A stretch of DNA of 64,000 nucleotides from Maribacter luteus (GTDB lineage Bacteria > Bacteroidota > Bacteroidia > Flavobacteriales > Flavobacteriaceae). The stretch spans positions 163,982-227,981 of the forward strand of contig NZ_WKJH01000006.1 of the NCBI RefSeq assembly GCF_009674825.1, written 5' to 3'. Shown here one piece after another: positions 1 to 8,247 of the stretch. The notes beneath the pieces are model-generated. The model was not told where the DNA came from. It saw only the letters and a program-made list of their open reading frames with translations, and ran no database searches. The translations under genes and the position numbers were made by a program. Position 1 is the stretch's first letter. Each line of letters starts with the position of its first letter.

Positions 1-165
1 CCGAATGATGCTACAGGAAATCAAAACGTGGGGGCATTTGGTGAGGTAAACGAACCAGTTGGTTATTGGGGGGATTTTCCTCAAAGATTTGGGTCGTTCA
101 ATGATTCGCACCCTGGTGGTGTATATGCATTCATTATTGAATATAACACCAAGAAAACCCAATAG
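1..165 (+). CDS. C-terminal fragment of a C-type-lectin-like domain protein (partial)
   Basis: An open frame runs from the window edge to a TAG stop and gives 54 residues. The piece contains PNDATGNQN near its start and ends with GGVYAFIIEYN. A 'GEPND...' segment followed by a terminal 'YI(V/I)EY' strand is the usual end of C-type-lectin-like (CTL) domains, including many secreted flavobacterial ones. The fold call is an inference from this short tail. The N-terminus, any signal peptide and other domains lie outside the window. No terminator is seen directly after the stop. Confidence 0.5.
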   Translation, partial: PNDATGNQNVGAFGEVNEPVGYWGDFPQRFGSFNDSHPGGVYAFIIEYNTKKTQ

Positions 166-269
166 ATAAGAGTAATCCTGCTCATAAAAAATACAAACCT
201 TTAAAGAAGTTTAAAACAAGGTTCACCCAATGATTGGAAATAAAGAAATGAGTTTAAAATGCTATAAAA

Positions 270-614
270 ATGGTACATATAAAAAGTAGTTTCACTCCAA
301 CTAACATAGGAAACAAAATATCGGTAACCTATTTAGAACGAAATTTAAAAGATGTACAACAGTTGGGTTGTAAACTGAATTCATACCTATGTGAGCCCCA
401 AACCTATGGTATGTTCGAGCGAATAGAATCTTTGAAAAATGATCTAGAGACTCTAAAAAGGTCTGAGCAAGAAATCATTTCCGAGCTTAAGGGTCTAAAA
501 AAGCCGACTAAGGCTTATGATGAAATCATAAAACAGCAATACTCTGAATTCCATACACTACAACATGGTATAAGCGAGTATATCTTCTATTGCGAAGAAC
601 ATAGCCATAAATGA
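270..614 (+). CDS. Hypothetical small helical protein
   Basis: This 114-residue frame has no family I recognise. It is charged and mostly helical: residues about 50-80 (IESLKNDLETLKRSEQEIIS onward) have heptad spacing like a short coiled coil. It has no signal peptide or membrane segment, so it should be cytoplasmic. It stands alone on the plus strand, about 100 bases after the lectin-like fragment, and is followed by a strong terminator hairpin at 730-767. It could also be a fragment of a longer gene; nothing in the sequence settles this. Confidence 0.5.
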   Translation: MVHIKSSFTPTNIGNKISVTYLERNLKDVQQLGCKLNSYLCEPQTYGMFERIESLKNDLETLKRSEQEIISELKGLKKPTKAYDEIIKQQYSEFHTLQHGISEYIFYCEEHSHK

Positions 615-729
615 ATTTTGGCATAAGGTTATAATTTCAGGAAAGTGAATGGGGTAGGTTGATTATCGGTATTCTGGACTAAATGTTTACCTAACCTGCC
701 ATTTGGTTTAAAATATTGATTTTGTATTG

Positions 730-767
730 AAAGCTGGGCAATTTCTAATGAATTGCCCAGCTTTTTT
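730..767 (+). terminator. Rho-independent terminator
   Basis: A perfect 13-bp inverted repeat (AAGCTGGGCAATT at 731-743 and its complement at 751-763) with a 7-base loop is followed by a T run. It closes the transcript of the small helical protein upstream. Confidence 0.85.
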
Positions 768-890
768 CATCCACCTATGTAATAACCTGTATTGGTAGAT
801 AAAAAAGCCCGGTTTGTTGATTTTGATTTCTAATGGGGTAGAACAACTGTTTCTTTGGATAAATATTTAAAAATAAAAAAACTGAATATC

Positions 891-1283
891 ATGAAAACAA
901 CGATTAAAAAAATTTTGAATGCAGCACTTCTGTTAGGTGCGATAATGATTACAGGAACAACCCTAGCTCAAAGAGGAGGACAAGGCGGAGGACAACAAGG
1001 CCCACCACCTTTACCAACATCCGATGAAATAGAGGAAATGGTGAGTGATATGGCCAAAGAGGTTTCCCTTGATGAAACCCAGGAAGCGGAAATTTTGGTG
1101 CTTTATAAAGCCCATTTTGAAGAAGTTGAGGATTTGACATCTTCAGGTAGGCCTGATAGGGATAAAATGGAGGCACTAAAAAGTGACTTTGAAGATGAGG
1201 TTAACGCCGTGTTGACCGAAGAGCAACAGAAATTGTTCAAGGCTTATCAAAAGAAGAATAGCCGACAAAAGGGCAAAAGGTAG
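891..1283 (+). CDS. Periplasmic Spy/CpxP-like (LTxxQ) protein
   Basis: The 130-residue product starts at the ATG at 891, because residues 1-27 (MKTTIKKILNAALLLGAIMI onward, ending TLAQ) form a clean signal peptide; an in-frame ATG 36 bases earlier would put a charged extension in front of it. The mature protein begins with a Gly/Gln/Pro-rich stretch (QRGGQGGGQQGPPPLP). A helical part follows, ending in LTEEQQKLFKAYQ, the LTxxQ-type motif of Spy/CpxP periplasmic helical proteins, which act as chaperones or stress sensors. It is the first gene of a run of surface lipoprotein genes. Function beyond 'periplasmic helical protein' is inferred. Confidence 0.7.
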   Translation: MKTTIKKILNAALLLGAIMITGTTLAQRGGQGGGQQGPPPLPTSDEIEEMVSDMAKEVSLDETQEAEILVLYKAHFEEVEDLTSSGRPDRDKMEALKSDFEDEVNAVLTEEQQKLFKAYQKKNSRQKGKR

Positions 1284-1320
1284 TACACGGGTAATTCTAA
1301 TTAATAATACCTAAATAACG

Positions 1321-2568
1321 ATGATTATGGACCATAGTGCGTTTTATAAGATAACTAGACTTTCAGGGATTTACGTAATTCTCTTGGCTTTTTTAACTGT
1401 TCCGATAGCATGTAGTGATGATGACGATACAACGGATTCAACGGATTCAACGGAAACTGAAACTTCAGAAACACCGACCGTAACTTTTGTTTTAACGGAT
1501 ACAGGACAAGATGTGTTTTATGATGCCGATGGAAACGAAATTTCGGAACCAAGTGAGGAGGATGACTATTACGGTCAAGATGCACAGTATACTGGTAGGC
1601 AATCTTCGTTTCAAGATAACGGGGACGGTACGGTAACCGATTTAAATACGGGATTGGTTTGGCAACAAACTCCGGATTATAGTAGATACAATTATTACGA
1701 TGCTTTTGATTATGTAGATCAATTGGAAGTAGGAGGATATGATGATTGGAGATTGCCCACGATTAAAGAATTGTATTCACTTTTGTATTCTAATGGAGAA
1801 TTGGATGCAACGAGTACATCAAACTCCCAGCCCTATCTCTATGATGAGTATTTTGATTTTGAATATGATTCCGGGGCATCTTATGCCGGGCAATATTGGT
1901 CGAGTACAAAGTATGTAAAAGGAGGATTGCAGACAGATAACATCGAAGGTGCGTTTGGATTTAATTTTGCTGACGGACATATAAAATCGTATGAAACAGG
2001 TTTGTATTTTGATGGTACATCAGGTGTATTCGATCCAGGTTGTTTTGTTAGGGCCGTTCGCGGGGAAGAGGGTGTATATGGTGTAAATGACTTTATCGAT
2101 AATGGAGATGGTACCGTTACGGACAATGCTACAGGGTTGATGTGGCAACAAGTTGATGATGGTAATACTTATGATTGGGCAAATGCCTTAGCATATGCGA
2201 AAAACAGTGAGTTGGCCGGGTACACAGATTGGCGCTTACCCAATACCAAAGAATTACAGAGTATTGTCGACTACGAAAAAACCACGATTCCGGCTATTGA
2301 TGAAACCTATTTTACCTGCACCGATAGCGATAGTTGGTTTTGGACGAGTACAACACAAGGTGATTTTAAATACACAGCTTGTTATATAGCTTTTGGGTAT
2401 GCATATAGTAGGGAAAATAGTTCTGCAACCGAATATTACGATTGGCATGGTTCAGGGGCGCAACGTTCCGATCCTAAAGCCGGTGACCCCGAAGATTACC
2501 TTCTTGAATCTGAAAATGCCGACGATTTATTACGGATAGAAAACTATGTACGCTTAGTGCGAAATTAA
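1321..2568 (+). CDS. Surface lipoprotein with two DUF1566 (Lcl-C) domains
   Basis: The 415-residue precursor has a lipobox ending at Cys31 (VPIAC) followed by SDDDD, an acidic tail of the type that directs Bacteroidota lipoproteins to the cell surface. It contains two DUF1566 (Lcl C-terminal, PF07603) repeats, each opening with DNGDGTVTD..TGL(V/M)WQQ and continuing with a DWRLP..KEL core, at roughly residues 98-240 and 258-414. The domain is named after the C-terminus of the Legionella collagen-like adhesin Lcl, which binds glycans. The product is a paralogue of the gene at 4283 and lies in the same run. ATG codons at 1321 and 1327 are both possible starts. No enzymatic motif is visible; adhesion or glycan binding is the inference. 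Confidence 0.8.
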   Translation: MIMDHSAFYKITRLSGIYVILLAFLTVPIACSDDDDTTDSTDSTETETSETPTVTFVLTDTGQDVFYDADGNEISEPSEEDDYYGQDAQYTGRQSSFQDNGDGTVTDLNTGLVWQQTPDYSRYNYYDAFDYVDQLEVGGYDDWRLPTIKELYSLLYSNGELDATSTSNSQPYLYDEYFDFEYDSGASYAGQYWSSTKYVKGGLQTDNIEGAFGFNFADGHIKSYETGLYFDGTSGVFDPGCFVRAVRGEEGVYGVNDFIDNGDGTVTDNATGLMWQQVDDGNTYDWANALAYAKNSELAGYTDWRLPNTKELQSIVDYEKTTIPAIDETYFTCTDSDSWFWTSTTQGDFKYTACYIAFGYAYSRENSSATEYYDWHGSGAQRSDPKAGDPEDYLLESENADDLLRIENYVRLVRN

Positions 2569-2614
2569 GTAACTCTAAGTAACTCTTTGAGAAATTCATT
2601 TTAAGATTAAATCT

Positions 2615-4246
2615 ATGAGAAATTTAGCAATAAAAAAGTCAATCAGCCTTTACGGTATGTTCATTTTGCTTTCTTCATTAATGATATTGGCCGTTGGTTG
2701 TAGCAATGACGATGATGATGTCGTGATTGATGATGACTCATCAGTTGTCGATGATGATACCACAGCATCAGGGGAAATCGTAATAACGGATACGAACACA
2801 TCAGGAACGGCCGAAGGGGATACTGATAACACTGGTGCCGATGAAGACGATCTTGTAGAAAACGCAACTTTTGAAAATACAGTGCAAATTGTATTTTCCG
2901 ATGCCTCGGCTACCATTACCAACCCTGTTCCTGATGATGTGGTAATTACACAAGACGGGGCCGATGTTACCATTAGTTCCTCTATTTCAGAAGTGGCTTA
3001 CGAGGTGTCGGGTACAACGACAGACGGGATGTTAAAAATTTATAGCGATAAAAAATTCAAATTATCGTTAAGTGATTTAAGTATTACGAATACCGAAGGT
3101 CCTGCGATTAACATCCAATCATCGAAAACCATTTTTGTGATATTGGAAGGTACCAATAGCCTTACCGATGCATCAAGTTATAGCGATATCCCTGATGACG
3201 AAGACGCAAAAGCCGCATTTTTTAGTGAAGGGCAATTGGTTTTTAGCGGTTCGGGAGAACTTAATGTTGCAGGAAACTATAAGCATGGTATCGCAAGTGA
3301 TGACTATGTTAGGGTAATTAGTGGTACGATAACAGTTACCGAAGCTTCATCCGATGCCATACACACCAATGATTACATAATTGTGGATGGGGGAACGCTC
3401 AATTTAACGGCAGATAGCGATGGAATGGATTGTGAAGAAGGCTATATTATTATCAACGACGGAACCTTTACTATAAATGCCGTTGATGATGGAATCGTGG
3501 CTTCCTATGACATTGACGAAGAGGAAGAACCTGATGATTCCATTACGCCATATGTGACTATAAACGGTGGCGATTTTGTGATAAACAATTCCGAAGGGGA
3601 AGGGTTGGAATCTAAAGGGGCCATGACCATTAATGACGGTACCATAAATTTAAATTCCTATGATGATTGTATCAATGCCAATGGAATTTTATACATCAAT
3701 GGAGGAAACATTTATGCGTATAGTACACGTAATGATGCTATCGATAGTAATGCAGGGATCACCGTTACAGGAGGTACTACCATTGCCATAGCTACAAGGG
3801 TTGATGAACCGGACGGTAGTTTTGACTGCGATGATGATTCATTCAAAATAACTGGTGGGACAATTTTAGGATTGGGATTGAATACCTCATTTCCGACAGA
3901 AAGCCAAAGCACCCAAAATTCTGTGATTTTTGATGGGGTGAGTGCAAACCAGCTATTGAATATTCAATCAGAAGATGGTACCGAAGCCCTTACTTATGAA
4001 GTTCCGAATAGCGTAATTACGATAATTTATTCCAATGCGAAATTGGAAACAGGTGAAACGTATAATATCTATACGGGAGGAAGTGTAAGCAATGGTACTG
4101 AAATTAACGGATTATACACCTCTGGTACTTACAGTGGTGGAACGGATTCAGGTGATTCGTTTACTGTCAACAGTATAGTTACACAAATTGGTGGAGAAAT
4201 GGGCCCTACAGGTGAGGGTGGTGCTGGTGCTGGTGGCCGACCTTAA
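2615..4246 (+). CDS. Cthe_2159-type carbohydrate-binding beta-helix lipoprotein
   Basis: The 543-residue lipoprotein has its lipobox cysteine at residue 29 (LAVGC) followed by SNDDDD, which suggests export to the surface. The body is built of short repeats such as 'DDGI', 'SDGMDCEEG' and 'GGT(I/L)NL' that read as rungs of a right-handed beta-helix. This is the pattern of the DUF4353/Cthe_2159 family, whose founding member binds cellulose and pectin-like acidic sugars with calcium. The C-terminus is Gly-rich (GGEMGPTGEGGAGAGGRP). It lies between the two DUF1566 genes with gaps of 46 and 36 bases, consistent with one transcript. A paralogue sits at 8967 in the VTC operon, linking the two gene groups. 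Confidence 0.8.
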   Translation: MRNLAIKKSISLYGMFILLSSLMILAVGCSNDDDDVVIDDDSSVVDDDTTASGEIVITDTNTSGTAEGDTDNTGADEDDLVENATFENTVQIVFSDASATITNPVPDDVVITQDGADVTISSSISEVAYEVSGTTTDGMLKIYSDKKFKLSLSDLSITNTEGPAINIQSSKTIFVILEGTNSLTDASSYSDIPDDEDAKAAFFSEGQLVFSGSGELNVAGNYKHGIASDDYVRVISGTITVTEASSDAIHTNDYIIVDGGTLNLTADSDGMDCEEGYIIINDGTFTINAVDDGIVASYDIDEEEEPDDSITPYVTINGGDFVINNSEGEGLESKGAMTINDGTINLNSYDDCINANGILYINGGNIYAYSTRNDAIDSNAGITVTGGTTIAIATRVDEPDGSFDCDDDSFKITGGTILGLGLNTSFPTESQSTQNSVIFDGVSANQLLNIQSEDGTEALTYEVPNSVITIIYSNAKLETGETYNIYTGGSVSNGTEINGLYTSGTYSGGTDSGDSFTVNSIVTQIGGEMGPTGEGGAGAGGRP

Positions 4247-4282
4247 CGTAGAATAGTTTTAAAAAATGATAAAACAAGAAAG

Positions 4283-5521
4283 ATGAAAAAATCAGTTACA
4301 AAGAATACAATTGATTTACTGAGCATGTTCATACTACTGTTTTCATTAATGACATTTGTTGTTGGATGCAGTGACGAAGATGATGTCGTAGATGATACCG
4401 ATGAGGTTACAGATGATGATAGTACTTCAAATGAAAATGAATTGGAAATCAATGATTTTCTACAAATAGCAACTGGGCAAATTACACTGTATGATGATGA
4501 TGGAGAAGTCTTGGCGAGTGTGATTGAAGGTGAAGATTTCTATGGTCAAGATGCGACTTATTTAAAAGGGTCCGCCATGTCTTATACGGATAACGGAGAT
4601 GGCACGGTTACGGATAATAATACCGGGTTAATGTGGCAACAAGTACCTTCCTCTGATGATTATTCCTGGGCCGATGCTGTAACCTATTGCGATAATTTGG
4701 AGCTTTCCGGTTATGATGATTGGCGTATGCCCACTTTAAAAGAGCTTTTTTCAATTAGTGAATTTAGTTCGGGATGGCCATATTTAGATACCGGGTATTT
4801 TAATTTGGCAAGTGGTGAGGTAACCAAAGATGAACAGTTTTGGGCCAATAACTATTATGTGGGTACAACTGTGGAAGGCGGTAGTAATGCTGCTTTTGGT
4901 GTAAACCATGTCACTGGGCACATTAAGGCATATTCTGCGACGGCCAGTGGTCCCGTTGGTGGTAAATATGTAAGGGCCGTTCGAGGTGGGGATTACGGTA
5001 CCAATGCCTATACCGATAATGGGGATGGTACTATTAGTGATGCTAATACCGGTTTAATGTGGGCACAAGATGATGATGGGGTTATCATGGACTGGAAAGA
5101 TGCTTTGGCCTATGCCGAAAGTTCAGAATTGGCAGGATATTCCGATTGGCGACTACCAAATGTGAAAGAACTTCAAGGTATTGTGGATTATTCATATTCC
5201 CCTACAGCCACTGATAGTGAGAATGTTGGTCCGGCCATTGACCCATTATTTACTTGTTCACAATTACCGAGTGATGTTCAAGAAGCGGGTTATGATGATG
5301 ATTATGGATATTACTGGACAGGTACCTCGGCCCCGTTTACAAGTGGTGAACCTTATTACTATGCTTGGTATGTGGCCTTTGGTAGGGCGGTAAATGGCGA
5401 AGGAGAGGATTTTCATGGTGCAGGGGCCGTTCGGTTCGATACCAAGGATGAAGATGGGCCTGCAGGTGAAGATGCCGAGCGTTATTATAATTATGTAAGA
5501 TTGGTAAGAAATATAAATTGA
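4283..5521 (+). CDS. Surface lipoprotein with two DUF1566 (Lcl-C) domains, second copy
   Basis: The 412-residue product has the same plan as the gene at 1321: lipobox cysteine at residue 29 (FVVGC), acidic tail SDEDD, then two DUF1566 domains opening at about residues 97 and 250 with DNGDGTVTD / DNGDGTISD and carrying the DWR(M/L)P..KEL core. Shared phrases such as 'SELAGY.DWRLPN.KELQ.IVDY' show a gene duplication. It is the last gene before the terminator at 5563. The final codons plus the downstream spacer reappear in degenerate form at about 6661-6727. Function is unknown; surface adhesion is the family-based inference. Confidence 0.8.
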   Translation: MKKSVTKNTIDLLSMFILLFSLMTFVVGCSDEDDVVDDTDEVTDDDSTSNENELEINDFLQIATGQITLYDDDGEVLASVIEGEDFYGQDATYLKGSAMSYTDNGDGTVTDNNTGLMWQQVPSSDDYSWADAVTYCDNLELSGYDDWRMPTLKELFSISEFSSGWPYLDTGYFNLASGEVTKDEQFWANNYYVGTTVEGGSNAAFGVNHVTGHIKAYSATASGPVGGKYVRAVRGGDYGTNAYTDNGDGTISDANTGLMWAQDDDGVIMDWKDALAYAESSELAGYSDWRLPNVKELQGIVDYSYSPTATDSENVGPAIDPLFTCSQLPSDVQEAGYDDDYGYYWTGTSAPFTSGEPYYYAWYVAFGRAVNGEGEDFHGAGAVRFDTKDEDGPAGEDAERYYNYVRLVRNIN

Positions 5522-5524
5522 TCA

Positions 5525-5572
5525 CCTATGGTTGAATGATTGTTTGGTTGGGTTAGTTTAGTAAAAGGCACG
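5525..5572 (+). repeat. Direct repeat copy A (3' spacer and terminator arm)
   Basis: This 48-base segment matches 6680-6727 at 44 of 48 positions. It begins four bases after the stop codon of the DUF1566 gene and ends in the left arm of the terminator. Weaker similarity extends about 19 bases further left, into the last codons of the gene. Confidence 0.85.
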
Positions 5573-5603
5573 TTAGTTTGGTTAGGACTGGCGTGCCTTT
5601 TTT
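5563..5603 (+). terminator. Rho-independent terminator after the DUF1566 genes
   Basis: A 10-bp stem (AAAAGGCACG with CGTGCCTTTT) and a 19-base loop end in a T run. A near-copy of this hairpin with the same upstream sequence lies at 6719-6757. Confidence 0.8.
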
Positions 5604-5667
5604 AGCCAAAGCAAAAAGTTTAAACCACCTTATTATTCAGGTTATTTAAAGACAACGAAAACGAGCT

Positions 5668-6378
5668 ATGTTAAAATTTTTTCGAAAACAGTTCAGAATC
5701 AATTCTTTGGGTGAAGGGAATCTAAAAAAGTATTTTTTATACGCCTTTGGTGAAATAGTACTTATAGTCATCAGTATTTTGTTGGCATGGAAAATCAATG
5801 ACCTAAACGAGATTCGAAAAAACAAGATTATCGAGCTTAAAATTTATGATAGCCTTTACGAAGAGCTGGAGTTAAATATGAAATCCCTTAATGGTGCTAT
5901 TGAACAATATGCCAGTGATATCGTGAGATTGGAAGCTATCCTTAATTATGTAGGGCAATCTCCGGAACAAATTACACAGGGGGCCAAAGATACGATCGTC
6001 CATATTACGTATAGTGAATTGAACATACTGGATGGGGCTTTGAATTCCGTAATCAATACTACAAAATTTGAAATGATCGAAAGCACTTCGTTAAAAAGGT
6101 TGATTACGAATTACCCTACAGAAATTGGGGTTTTGGATACCGAGGATGCAAAAGTGAAAAAGATCGTTGTCGATGATGTGCAAACGGTTATTGAAAAATA
6201 CCTGTCCTTGGCCGATATGCTTCCCAAAGGAAAAACCGAATACAGCGCTATTAAAAAGTTTGGGGCAAAGCCTGATTATCATCAATTACTTCAAGATAAA
6301 AAATACCAGAACAGTATCGTGGCTTGGTTGCTGCATACAGAAAACCTTTTGTCACTGACAAAAAAAATTAAGAAGTAG
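5668..6378 (+). CDS. DUF6090 family membrane protein, C-terminus out of frame
   Basis: The 236-residue product starts MLKFFRKQFR and has the family's hallmark N-terminus: a basic segment, then one membrane helix (YAFGEIVLIVISILLAWKI) followed by NDLNE, then a long helical soluble part. These are single-pass proteins of unknown role, common in Flavobacteriia. The frame ends in a run of eight A (6360-6367). Removing one A would continue the protein as TKKLRSRTNDISVKLSRELG and end at a TAA at 6434-6436, a more natural amphipathic end. The present stop at 6376-6378 may therefore reflect slippage, a sequencing error or a mutation. The gene lies between two copies of a terminator repeat. Confidence 0.75.
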   Translation: MLKFFRKQFRINSLGEGNLKKYFLYAFGEIVLIVISILLAWKINDLNEIRKNKIIELKIYDSLYEELELNMKSLNGAIEQYASDIVRLEAILNYVGQSPEQITQGAKDTIVHITYSELNILDGALNSVINTTKFEMIESTSLKRLITNYPTEIGVLDTEDAKVKKIVVDDVQTVIEKYLSLADMLPKGKTEYSAIKKFGAKPDYHQLLQDKKYQNSIVAWLLHTENLLSLTKKIKK

Positions 6379-6424
6379 AACCAACGACATTTCCGTAAAA
6401 TTAAGTCGGGAACTGGGTTATGAC

Positions 6425-6654
6425 TTAGATGGTTAATACAAACCTTATAGAACTGAAATCCATTGCTACATCTTTTATGAAGGTAATACATAGGCGTATA
6501 CGGTTTCTTTCATCGATAAAATCATGTAATTGATTGATAAGCTGGTTGAGTTGGTCGATTCCTTTTCTGGGTTGAAGGGTGTATCCTTAAATTTATACTG
6601 TATTAGTTTAGGAAGCTGGGAGAAACTGATAATCGATTCTACGAGCTCCGTATC
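6425..6654 (-). pseudogene. Possible remnant of a minus-strand gene
   Basis: On the minus strand this stretch reads DTELVESIISFSQLPKLIQY and onward to about 6570. After a frame change near 6560-6580 it continues as IDQLNQLINQLHDFIDERNR and ends at a stop at 6425. Both pieces have protein-like composition, but neither has a start codon and the family is not recognised. It may be a degraded gene or simply an A+T-rich spacer read hopefully, so confidence is low. Confidence 0.25.
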
Positions 6655-6679
6655 TTAAATTGAAAATATAAATAGAGCG

Positions 6680-6727
6680 CCTATGGTTGAATAAATGTTT
6701 GGTTGAGTTAGTTTAGTAAAAGGCATG
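6680..6727 (+). repeat. Direct repeat copy B
   Basis: This is the second copy of the 48-base segment at 5525-5572 (44 of 48 identical). The bases just before it (6661-6679) resemble the last codons of the DUF1566 gene, which suggests the copied unit once included the 3' end of that gene. Confidence 0.85.
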
Positions 6728-6757
6728 CTGTTTTCGAAAGAAATACAGCGTGCCTTT
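6719..6757 (+). terminator. Terminator-like hairpin, copy of the one at 5563
   Basis: A 12-bp stem (AAAGGCATGCTG with CAGCGTGCCTTT, one G-T pair) has a 15-base loop and ends in TTTATTATT. The loop differs from that of the first copy. Confidence 0.65.
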
Positions 6758-6831
6758 ATTATTCTCATTAAAATCCTCTTTTGAAGACGATTCAATTTCG
6801 TTGATGAAATCTGCCAGTTCGTTGATTTTGA

Positions 6832-6862
6832 TTTAACCTTAGCTTAACCTTGACTTAATTTG
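6832..6862 (+). promoter_or_regulatory. Candidate Pho box with overlapping -7 element, upstream of the VTC operon
   Basis: Three 8-bp direct repeats, TTTAACCT (6832-6839), CTTAACCT (6843-6850) and CTTAATTT (6854-6861), are separated by exactly 3 bases, an 11-bp period. All three fit Py-TTAA-Py-Py-(T/A), the form described for the cyanobacterial SphR/PhoB box; PhoB-family regulators in general bind 11-bp-spaced direct repeats. The last repeat overlaps TTAATTTG (6855-6862), one change from the Bacteroidota -7 box TAnnTTTG. The next start codon, of a polyphosphate polymerase gene, is at 6882. Regulation by phosphate is inferred from the site and the target gene together. Confidence 0.65.
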
Positions 6863-6881
6863 GACAATAATAAATCTACTT

Positions 6882-7619
6882 ATGAGACATATTATTAGTG
6901 CCTTTGAGAGTATTACACTAGAAGAGATGAATAACGTTTCCTTAATGAAAAGGACCGATACGAAATTCATTATCCATGAAAAGGATTTGAAAGAGGTTTT
7001 AAAAAAAATCAGGGACGATTACAGGGTCCTTGAGATAGATGGCCACAGAATCATGACCTACTCTTCGCTTTATTTTGATACACCTACCAAGAAGTTCTAT
7101 TATGACCATCACAATGGTAAGGTAAATAGGACCAAGGTAAGGATGCGGAAATATGTTGAATCCGATATCTGTTTTCTCGAAGTAAAACAAAAAGATGGCA
7201 AAGGCAAGACAAACAAGACCAGGACATCGATTAATGATTTTGAAACGGAATTATCCAAAGAATCTGTTGGTTTTATCCAAGACGTTACCAGTAAATCTTA
7301 TGATCTGGAACCTATTATCTGGAATAAGTTCAACCGTATTACACTGGTGAACAAAACCGCTATGGAACGTTTGACCATAGATTTGAACCTTTCCTTTAAA
7401 ATCAACAACTCTTTTAAGACCTACAATAACCTCGTAATTATCGAGGTGAAACAAGAAAGGTTCAATAGAACATCACCCGTTGTTCGGCAATTGAAAGAGA
7501 AACAGACAAATCCTTACGGACTTAGTAAATATTGTATCGGTATGATCAGTGTTTATGATGATATAAAATACAACCGCTTTAAAAAGAAACTATTGAAAAT
7601 CAATAAAATAACTGCCTAA
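6882..7619 (+). CDS. VTC-domain polyphosphate polymerase
   Basis: The 245-residue protein matches the VTC catalytic domain, the tunnel-fold polymerase that makes polyphosphate from nucleoside triphosphate in yeast Vtc4. Visible signatures are RTDTKFIIHEKDL near residue 24, the strand YSSLYFDTP, the basic NRTKVRMRKY near residue 85 with the substrate-binding Arg/Arg pair, FLEVKQKDGKGKTNKTR, and the late VIIEVKQER. It is soluble, with no signal peptide, so it acts on the cytoplasmic face. The next gene (DUF4956) starts 6 bases downstream, so the two are surely co-translated. Bacterial VTC homologues next to DUF4956 and CotH genes suggest a polymer made at the membrane. Whether the product is polyphosphate or another phosphorylated chain is not known. 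Confidence 0.85.
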   Translation: MRHIISAFESITLEEMNNVSLMKRTDTKFIIHEKDLKEVLKKIRDDYRVLEIDGHRIMTYSSLYFDTPTKKFYYDHHNGKVNRTKVRMRKYVESDICFLEVKQKDGKGKTNKTRTSINDFETELSKESVGFIQDVTSKSYDLEPIIWNKFNRITLVNKTAMERLTIDLNLSFKINNSFKTYNNLVIIEVKQERFNRTSPVVRQLKEKQTNPYGLSKYCIGMISVYDDIKYNRFKKKLLKINKITA

Positions 7620-7625
7620 TTACTT

Positions 7626-8228
7626 ATGGAATTTTTAGACATCCCCCTTTTCGACGACGATTTTTTTAAAATGATGTTCAGGTTCATCCTGAACTTCACT
7701 TTCTTGACCGTAATCATACGTTTTGTTTATTACCCCTCTTCAAAGCGTAAAGATTATGTCTTTACTTACTATCTCATTAGTCTTATTGTCTTTTTTCTCT
7801 GCTTCACATTAAAGAAATATAATCTGGATATAGGTATGGCCCTTGGGTTGTTCGCTATTTTCGGAATTATACGTTATAGGACCGATCCCATCGATATTAA
7901 GGAAATGACCTATCTGTTCGTGGTCATAGGCGTTTCTGTAATCAATTCATTGGCGAACAAGAAAATGAGCTATGCCGAGATTTTAGCCGCAAATGCACTG
8001 ATTATTTTCATTTTGATCATTATCGAGAGGTATTGGGCCTTGAAACAAGAAGAATCAAAATTCATTGTGTACGAGAATATCGAGAACATAAAACCTGAAA
8101 ATTATGAAATACTTAAGAGTGATCTTGAGCATAGGACAGGTTTGACCATAAACAAGGTCAATATCGGTAAGGTTGATTTCTTAAAGGATACCGCTGAAGT
8201 GACCATATTCTATTTCAAAAACAACTAA
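7626..8228 (+). CDS. DUF4956 multi-pass membrane protein
   Basis: The 200-residue protein has about four hydrophobic helices in its first two thirds: FRFILNFTFLTVIIRFVYY, YYLISLIVFFLCF, MALGLFAIFGIIRY and ILAANALIIFILIII. The conserved family phrase FAIFGIIRYRTDPIDIKEMT lies near residues 79-98. A soluble C-terminal part of about 70 residues resembles a small alpha/beta domain. DUF4956 proteins occur beside VTC polymerases, so this one probably anchors the polymerase or passes its product through the inner membrane. It lies between the VTC gene (6 bases) and the DUF2490 gene (19 bases). No catalytic motif is visible. Confidence 0.85.
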   Translation: MEFLDIPLFDDDFFKMMFRFILNFTFLTVIIRFVYYPSSKRKDYVFTYYLISLIVFFLCFTLKKYNLDIGMALGLFAIFGIIRYRTDPIDIKEMTYLFVVIGVSVINSLANKKMSYAEILAANALIIFILIIIERYWALKQEESKFIVYENIENIKPENYEILKSDLEHRTGLTINKVNIGKVDFLKDTAEVTIFYFKNN

Positions 8229-8247
8229 TAACCCAATATAGATCAAT

